NCBI GenBank assembly: GCA_028751875.1
Contig: CM054151.1
Coordinates: forward strand, 39,090,911-39,154,910
Length of the DNA stretch: 64,000 nucleotides
Direction of reading: 5' to 3'
Origin: Rapana venosa
Taxonomy: Eukaryota; Mollusca; Gastropoda; Neogastropoda; Muricidae
Position numbers and translations under genes: made by a program. The notes under the pieces were generated by a model, which was given only the letters and a program-made list of their open reading frames with translations, did not search any database and was not told the DNA's origin. Numbering within the stretch: position 1 is the first letter of the stretch; every line of letters starts with the position of its first letter. Shown one piece after another: positions 58,401 to 64,000 of this stretch.

Positions 58401-61400
58401 CCCCCCCCTTTTTTCTGTCTCCTTTCCTCAAGTAAATCTTTTCATATTTAAGGTTACACATACACACACACACATACACACACACACACACACACACATT
58501 CCAAAACACTGACATACACAATTCAAATCAAAAGAAAAATCTTAAACTAAAACACAAAAAAATTAATCAATCCATCAAAACATAAAATCATTCAATCCAT
58601 ACACCATCCTTAATCAATCTGGTAAAAACCAAAAATCCTACATTACTGCAACAAAACCCAGACCCACCAATTACCGCAGCAAGACATAAAAGTCATTGGT
58701 TACTGCAGCAAAAACAAAATCCTGCATCAACCCAGGGAACTAAGTCAAACAACCCTTAACCACTAGACTGCCTTACCCCGGAAATTCTCCGGGGCTAAAC
58801 GTGCACTCTATACGCCAACAACCCGGAAAATTTCCGGGGTGTCGAACCGAAGTAAACAAGCCTGCTTCCTTGACTACAGTTAAAGGGAAACAACTCCAAA
58901 ATTAATGGAGGTCACTCTCCTGTTGCTTGGCAACATCGAGCTGCAAAAACCGTGGCAAAAACGATCGTTTTTTCGCTCGTATTTTGTGTTTTTATGCATG
59001 ACTGCTTGGGAAGTTCTTGTTCAAAATTGCTGACACTTCTTGTTGAAGGCATAAATAACTTTACACAGCTGTAAAAGTGACAAATAAAACTCTAGATTTA
59101 CCTAACATTGATGAAAACGATCGCGTATGATTCAGGAGATCGTGTATTTAAAAAACAATGAATGAGATTTGGCCTAGACATATGTTTGACATTATTGAGA
59201 TCGGGGGTACTCGAATGACAGTGGTGATGAAGAAATCGTATTTATGGTCGATGTTTTACATTTTAAATATATTTTCGCAGTGAAATATCATGCTAACTAA
59301 TTTGAGCTTGACTCGAAGTAGTCTACGATATATATACTGTCATTGGGTAGACTATCAGGAATATTCATGTAGTAGTTTCTGAGTAAGAGGGATATGAACA
59401 TAGCAGTGGTACATAAGAATTTTATTCCCCGGCATATAGGGTGCACTTGCACTGGGCAGTTAAGAGGTTAACAACCAAGCAGGTAAGAAAAAACAAACAA
59501 TGAAAAAGCAGCAGTACCTGTCTGACAGCCTGTCTGGCTGGGAACTGTGCAGACACCCCAACCAGTCGCTCCAGCAGGGAGAGGTAGACCCCCTGACGCA
59601 GGAAGATCACAAAGTTGACCAGGGACCCCACCTTCACCCCTGTCTCCACCCACCGCAGACACCGCTCCACCTGAACAATAAAAACAAAAAAAAACATCAT
59701 GAAATTACTGTTAAGGGGGAAGGGATGGAGGGACTAGGTGTCTGTTTTGGCTGATTTTTATACCGTAAGTTCTACTTAACATAAGCGATGATTCTTATCA
59801 GCAGTGGTCGGTCCACTGTTGTTGCTTGCTTCAGTAAGAATTCAAGTTCATCATACACCTTTTCCCCACAGAAGATGGAATACAGCAGCCTGCATGATGA
59901 GGTTTTTCTTCTTCTTCATTGTCGAGCGCTTAGACAGCATCTACCGTTGTCTTTCAAATGAGCAAAAAACATGTCGTGCTGCCGTTAAGCACCTGACAAG
60001 TCAGGTTCAGCGTATCCAATGAGGTATTTGAGAATAGCGTTACACGCAAACTTCTCATCCAGTGTTAACTCTCACCATGATTTCCAGGTGTGGTGAATGA
60101 GACATAGCACACCCCAGACAGCTTTATCTGGGCAACACTCAACAAGAAGAACAAGAAAACAGCCTTCTCAAAGCATAACAGAGGAGGTGGTGCTATGTGT
60201 GGCAGTGTCATCACCATGTGGTGCTATGTGTGGCAGTGTCATCAACATGTGGAGGACAGTACAGGAGGTGCTATGTGTGGCAGTGTCATCAACATGTGGA
60301 GGACAGTACAGGAGGTGCTGCTATGTGTGGCAGTGTCATCAGCATATGGAGAACAGTACAGGAGGTGCTGCTATGTGTGGCAGTGTCATCAGCATATGGA
60401 GAACAGTACAGGAGGTGCTGCTATGTGTGGCAGTGTCATCATCATGTGGAGAACAGTACAGGTGGTGTTATGTGTGGCAGTGTCATCAGCATGTGGAGAA
60501 CAGTACAGGAGGTGGTGCTATGTGTGGCAGTGTCATCAGCATGTGGAGAACAGTACAGGAGGTGCTATGTGTGGCAGTGTCATCAGCATATGGAGGACAG
60601 AGGTGGTGCTATGTGTGGCAGTGTCATCAGCATGTGGAGAACAGTACAGGAGGTGCTATGTGTGGCAGTGTCATCAGCATGTGGAGGACAGAGGTGGTGC
60701 TATGTGTGGCAGTGTCATCAGCATATGGAGGACAGTACAGGAGGTGCTATGTGTGGCAGTGTCATCAGCATGTGGAGGACAGAGGTGGTGCTATGTGTGG
60801 CAGTGTCATCAGCATGTGGAGAACAGTACAGGAGGTGCTATGTGTGGCAGTGTCATCAGCATGTGTAAGACAGAGGTGGTGCTATGTGTGGCAGTGTCAT
60901 CAGCATGTGGAGAACAGTACAGGAGGTGCTATGTGTGGCAGTGTCATCAGCATATGGAGGACAGTACAGGAGGTGGTGCTATGTGTGGCAGTGTCATCAG
61001 CATGTGGAGGACAGTACAGGAGGTGGTGCTATGTGTGGCAGTGTCATCAGCATATGGAGGACAGTACAGGAGGTGCTATGTGTGGCAGTGTCATCAGCAT
61101 GTGGAGAACAGCACAGGATGTGGTGCTATGTGTGAAAGTGTCATCAACATGTGGAGAACAGAGGTGGTTCTATGTGTGGCAGTGTCATCAGCATGTGTAA
61201 GACAGAGGTGGTGCTATGTGTGGCAGTGTCATCAGCATGTGGAGGACAGTACAGAATGTGGTTCTATGTGTGGCAGTGTCATCAGCATGTGTAAGACAGA
61301 GGTGGTGCTATGTGTGGCAGTGTCATCAGCATGTGGAGGACAGTACAGAATGTGGTGCTATGTGTGGCAGTGTCATCAGCATGTGGAGAACAGTACAGGA

Positions 61401-62720
61401 GGTGGTGCTATGTGTGGCAGTGTCATCAGCATGTGGAGAACAGTACAGGAGGTGGTGCTATGTGTGGCAGTGTCATCAGCATGTGGAGAACAGTACAGGA
61501 GGTGGTGCTATGTGTGGCAGTGTCATCAGCATATGGAGGACAGTACAGGAGGTGGTGCTATGTGTGGCAGTGTCATCAGCATATGGAGGACAGTACAGGA
61601 GGTGGTGCTATGTGTGGCAGTGTCATCAGCATGTGGAGAACAGTACAGGTGGTGTTATGTGTGGCAGTGTCATCAGCATGTGGAGGACAGTACAGGAGGT
61701 GGTGCTATGTGTGGCAGTGTCATCAGCATGTGGAGAACAGTACAGGAGGTGGTGCTATGTGTGGCAGTGTCATCAGCATGTGGAGAACAGTACAGGTGGT
61801 GCTATGTGTGGCAGTGTCATCAGCATGTGGAGGACAGTACAGGAGGTGGTGCTATGTGTGAAAGTGTCATCAACATGTGGAGAACAGAGGTGGTGCTATG
61901 TGTGGCAGTGTCATCAGCATGTGGAGGACAGTACAGGAGGTGGTTCTATGTGTGGCAGTGTAGTGTCATCACCATGTGGAGAACAGTACAGGAGGTGGTG
62001 CTATGTGTGGCAGTGTCATCAGCATGTGGAGGAAGACACAACAGTTCAGTGGTTTCAGCGTCAGATTCATGACTACAGGATAATCTGAAGGCAGTGATTA
62101 TTGTGGTGTCTTTTTGATGACATTTTCTTCCAGGGGTTTCCACAAGACTAGATGATAAAAAGTTTGAAATCTATCAATTCTTTCTTGTTCTGTATCATCA
62201 TTGATGGGGATGAATTTACAGCATCAAAGACATGAAGTTCCTGATAGACTTTGTGAGATCAAGATGAATGATGGGAGGAATAGTCGCAACTGTTAATCAC
62301 AAATACAACAAATTTGGCACACACACACACAGACACACACACACACACACACGTCCCCTTCCCCTTTTGTCTAATATCACTTTAAGTGAAAAGACGATAA
62401 ATCAGATCAAAAAAAGAAAACGATAAGAAAAAACAGAGAAAAATACCTATAAACAATGTTGTTGTTTTAAATAACAAAACTACTATCTATCTCATACCAC
62501 CAGATTTTACCTGTTGTTCCCAAGATGACAGACAGACAGCGGACAGGAGAGCAGACAACCGGTCCCTCAGCCAAGGGCAGACAATGTAGAGGACAGCTAT
62601 GGCGGCCTTCTGACGACCGGAGATCCATGGGTCACTGAGAGGAGAGGCCGCCTTGCTCTGGGCATATCTGATCCCCAGTAACTCTTGACCCACTGTCTGA
62701 CCACGGGAAGATAGCGTGAA
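55299..62720 (-). CDS. PEX2: PEX2, peroxisome biogenesis RING-type E3 ubiquitin ligase (N-terminus outside window)
   Basis: Spliced on the - strand: 62720-62511, 59670-59518, 57746-57699, 57164-56955, 55418-55299. Every junction is GT..AG in phase 0, giving 246 residues plus a TAG stop. Family landmarks appear in order: TVGQELLGIRY, SLVNFVIFLRQGVYLSLLERLVG, FDYMTRELLWHGFS, LLLFLLPLISIQ, then a C3HC4 RING (CVVCGDW, IGCRHVFCYFC, CPAC). Known role: an integral peroxisomal membrane protein that, with PEX10 and PEX12, ubiquitinates the receptor PEX5 for recycling. Human PEX2 is about 305 residues, so roughly the first 60 are missing and should lie right of base 64000 or in unrecognised sequence beyond 63170. 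The RING is split by an intron between its sixth and seventh metal ligands. Confidence 0.93.
55596..56030 (+). mobile_element. tRNA-derived SINE, full length
   Basis: A box-like 'agtcgagtggttaagac' and B box 'gggttcgaatcttgg' are followed by 'tctggtaaattaagggtagg', 'cttcaagtgcagacctgcta', 'gaagtcagaatgtggctacc', then 'ttggtgaaccttggagctct' and a poly-A tail. It is the best complete example of this family in the window. Confidence 0.85.
56031..56554. other. PEX2 intron remainder
   Basis: Unique-looking A-rich sequence with an ACC/ACACC run at 56370-56420. Nothing coding seen. Confidence 0.5.
56555..56822 (-). mobile_element. dispersed repeat, family paired with 3630-3945
   Basis: See shared phrases at 3630-3945. 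The - strand start 'ggatagctcagtggtcagaa' looks like a tRNA-derived head. Confidence 0.65.
56955..57164 (-). CDS. PEX2: PEX2 exon: last membrane segment and first part of RING
   Basis: - strand acceptor CAAACAG ends at 57165; donor GTGAGT runs from 56954. It encodes ELLLFLLPLISIQRIKNTAV, then LMTCVVCGDWPIHPHGIGC and RHVFCYFCIA. Confidence 0.96.
57699..57746 (-). CDS. PEX2: PEX2 exon: FDYMTRELLWHGFS (48 nt)
   Basis: - strand acceptor TTGCAG ends at 57747; donor GTAAGT runs from 57698. Its sixteen codons hold the most conserved peptide of PEX2 proteins. Confidence 0.95.
57806..58192 (+). mobile_element. SINE, full-length-like
   Basis: The head 'gtagcagaacggttaagacg' with the B box-like 'gtttgattccc' is followed by the body 'gtgtcatgtttagacaccat', 'aatctcaccattggtgaacc' and 'gctccagctgaggaaca', as in 6433-6843. 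Confidence 0.75.
58463..58500. repeat. CA dinucleotide microsatellite
   Basis: CA units with a TA interruption, in a PEX2 intron. Confidence 0.9.
58760..59467. mobile_element. piggyBac-like MITE flanked by TTAA
   Basis: A 708-bp block is bounded by TTAA at 58756-58759 and 59468-59471. The ends are imperfect inverted repeats: CCACTAGACTGCC on the left and, inverted, CCTCTTAACTGCC on the right. Subterminal GTGCACTCTATACGCC pairs with GTGCACCCTATATGCC. The left end holds two palindromes around GGAAATTCTCC and GGAAAATTTCC. No transposase frame is present, so it would be non-autonomous. TTAA flanks point to the piggyBac superfamily (inference). Confidence 0.65.
59518..59670 (-). CDS. PEX2: PEX2 exon: membrane segment VKVGSLVNFVIFL
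   Basis: - strand acceptor TTGTTCAG ends at 59671; donor GTACTG runs from 59517. It encodes VERCLRWVETGVKVGSLVNF, VIFLRQGVYLSLLERLVGVS and AQFPARQAVRQ, in phase 0 at both ends. Confidence 0.95.
59985..60150 (+). mobile_element. dispersed repeat, paired with 33110-33310
   Basis: Counterpart phrases are listed at 33110-33310; it ends directly at the left edge of the 60182 array. Confidence 0.5.
60182..62035 (+). repeat. 1.85-kb minisatellite, 47-50-bp unit (shorter variants), about 40 copies
   Basis: The unit is 'gctatgtgtggcagtgtcat', then 'cagcatgtggagaacagtac' and 'aggaggtggt'. Short variants lack the ACAGTACAGG part. One forward frame is open for 625 codons and the others for 200-370, because the unit has no forward stop codon in any frame. 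It lies within a PEX2 intron, antisense to PEX2. Confidence 0.97.
62036..62510. other. PEX2 intron, unique sequence
   Basis: A/T-rich sequence with a CA microsatellite at 62323-62351; nothing coding seen. Confidence 0.5.
62511..62720 (-). CDS. PEX2: PEX2 exon: TVGQELLGIRY segment
   Basis: - strand acceptor CTGTTTCAG ends at 62721; donor GTAAAA runs from 62510. It encodes FTLSSRGQTVGQELLGIRYA, then KAAIAVLYIVCPWLRDRL, matching human PEX2 around its first conserved block. The upstream 35-bp array repeats this acceptor and the first 11 exon bases. Confidence 0.93.
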
Positions 62721-63170
62721 CTGAAACAGTATTGTCATGGATATGACAGCGTGAACTGAAACAGTATTGTCATGGATATGATAGCGTGAACTGAAACAGT
62801 ATTGTCATGGATATGATAGCGTGAACTGAAACAGTTTTGTTGTGGATGTGACAGCGTGAACTGAAACAGAATCGTCATGGATATGCCAGCGTGAACTAAA
62901 ACAGTATTGACCATGGATAGGATAGCGTGAAATGAAACAGTATTGGCATGGATATGATAGCGTGAACTGAAACAGTACTGTCATCAACAATATGATAGCG
63001 TGAAATGAAACAGTATTGTCATGGATATGATAGCGTGAACTGAAACAGTACTGTCATCAACAATATGATAGCGTGAAATGAAACAGTATTGTCATGGATA
63101 TGATAGCGTGAACTGAAACAATATTGACCATGGATATGCCAGCGTGAACTGAAACAATATTGACTATGGA
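62711..63170 (-). repeat. minisatellite, 35-bp unit, copying a PEX2 splice acceptor
   Basis: On the - strand each unit reads CTGTTTCAG then TTCACGCTATC, then 'atatccatgacaata'. The first unit is the true exon start. Starts at 62714, 62749, 62784, 62819, 62854 and 62889 give an exact 35-base period; later steps are 35-38. About 12 copies are present before it decays. Confidence 0.95.
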
Positions 63171-63560
63171 ATGAAACGTATGACATGAAACATATTGAAC
63201 GAGAATATGCCATGGAATGAAGAAACTGAACATGATATGTCCACGGAATGAACAGATAATTGAACGATAATGACGTGAATGAAACAATGACCATGATGAA
63301 CAGTTTGGCTGAAATCAATATGGACAGAAATTTTGCCGATTGTAACTGAAACAAATATGACTGGATATGACAGGTAGAACTGAACAACGTATTGAATAAC
63401 AAATGAAAAGTATATCATGAAGAACAGCTGACTGAATTAGTTTTGTCTGGAATAACTGAACTGAAACAGTTTCATTCATCGACCTGAAACTAAATCATAT
63501 TACAGGATATTGAGGACTGAACCTAAAAACATCTCTGGATTCCCTGAAATGAACAGCAAT
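63171..63560 (-). repeat. degenerate continuation of the 35-bp array
   Basis: Broken phrases such as 'tgaaacaatattgac', 'tatggaatgaaac' and 'aactgaaacagtttcattca' continue at irregular spacing. The base-level disorder is greater than in the first part. Confidence 0.6.
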
Positions 63561-64000
63561 GTACATAATGTGAAAATACTGACAGGCATGACAGTCTTAA
63601 TTGATGTGTATGTTGAGACAATATTGTGATCTTAAGTTATGTTGAGTGAGTGAAGTTGTTCTGGTGTAGTGATGTGTGTGGTGAAGTGATGTGTTGTGTG
63701 GCTCAGATCATATTTACCACTGAACTGTAAATTCAGCAAATTAAAAAGTGAATGCCATTAAAAGTCTCTTTTCAAAGATCAGATACGAATGTATCAACCC
63801 CACTATAAATATACAAGGACTGCAGCAGTTAAGTGTTGGTGTGTGATGTGTGTTTTGGACTTTCTTCAGGGTGGATGTGTTTTTTTCATCAAGAAATGCA
63901 CTGTGTGGAATGGTGTATTAACATGTATGATGTCAATCGTAAAGTATAATGTATGTATGATAAAGTTAATTATGAAGTACTCTAGTATTATAACTCTTAA
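63561..64000. other. right edge, no feature seen
   Basis: A/T- and G/T-rich sequence, presumably PEX2 intron. No N-terminal PEX2 peptide was recognised in it. Confidence 0.4.

Noticed and set aside
60097..62088. A 625-codon Cys/Val/Ser repeat protein
   Set aside because: All three frames are open over much of it, a mark of a stop-free minisatellite, and it lies inside a PEX2 intron on the other strand.

Overview
This is a stretch of animal nuclear genome, most likely from a mollusc and probably a gastropod. Coding sequence sits in short exons bounded by GT..AG introns. The introns are long and packed with microsatellites, minisatellites and tRNA-derived SINEs. The mollusc placement is inference from the protein style and from SINEs that carry the 'CTTTCGGATGAGACGATAAA' type core; no species can be named from the sequence alone.

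Two protein-coding genes can be read, facing each other tail to tail. On the + strand, from before base 1 to a stop at 44853-44855, are the last 17 exons of an ATP13A2-like P5B ATPase, a late endosomal/lysosomal polyamine exporter. The first visible exon starts right after the catalytic Asp-Lys, so the N-terminal half lies to the left. On the - strand, from beyond the right edge to a stop at 55299-55301, are five in-phase exons of PEX2, the RING ubiquitin ligase subunit of the peroxisomal import machinery; its N-terminal exon or exons lie to the right. The 10.4 kb between the two stop codons holds the 3' UTRs and no other recognisable gene.

Region by region: 1-16.3 kb holds ATP13A2 exons for the P and N domains, with a 235-bp TTC tract, a 2.3-kb array of 25-bp units and a 0.7-kb array of about 35-bp units. 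16.3-31.85 kb is one 15.6-kb intron with a decayed non-LTR retrotransposon inserted in a minisatellite. 31.85-44.9 kb holds the exons for the end of the P domain and the membrane helices M5-M10; it includes a 2.6-kb array of about 71-bp units, each carrying a copy of an exon end and its splice donor. 55.3-62.7 kb is PEX2, with a piggyBac-like MITE and a 1.85-kb array in its introns. 62.7-63.55 kb is an array carrying copies of a PEX2 splice acceptor.

The most unusual signal is that several minisatellites start exactly at an exon/intron boundary and copy the splice site itself: donors at 4484, 11437, 32038 and 37533, and acceptors at 42529 and (PEX2, - strand) 62720. Two of the donor arrays are also stop-free in the reading frame of the preceding exon. 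One ATP13A2 exon (31853-32037) carries in-frame stops and compensating indels between long homopolymers, which looks like assembly damage rather than a dead gene.
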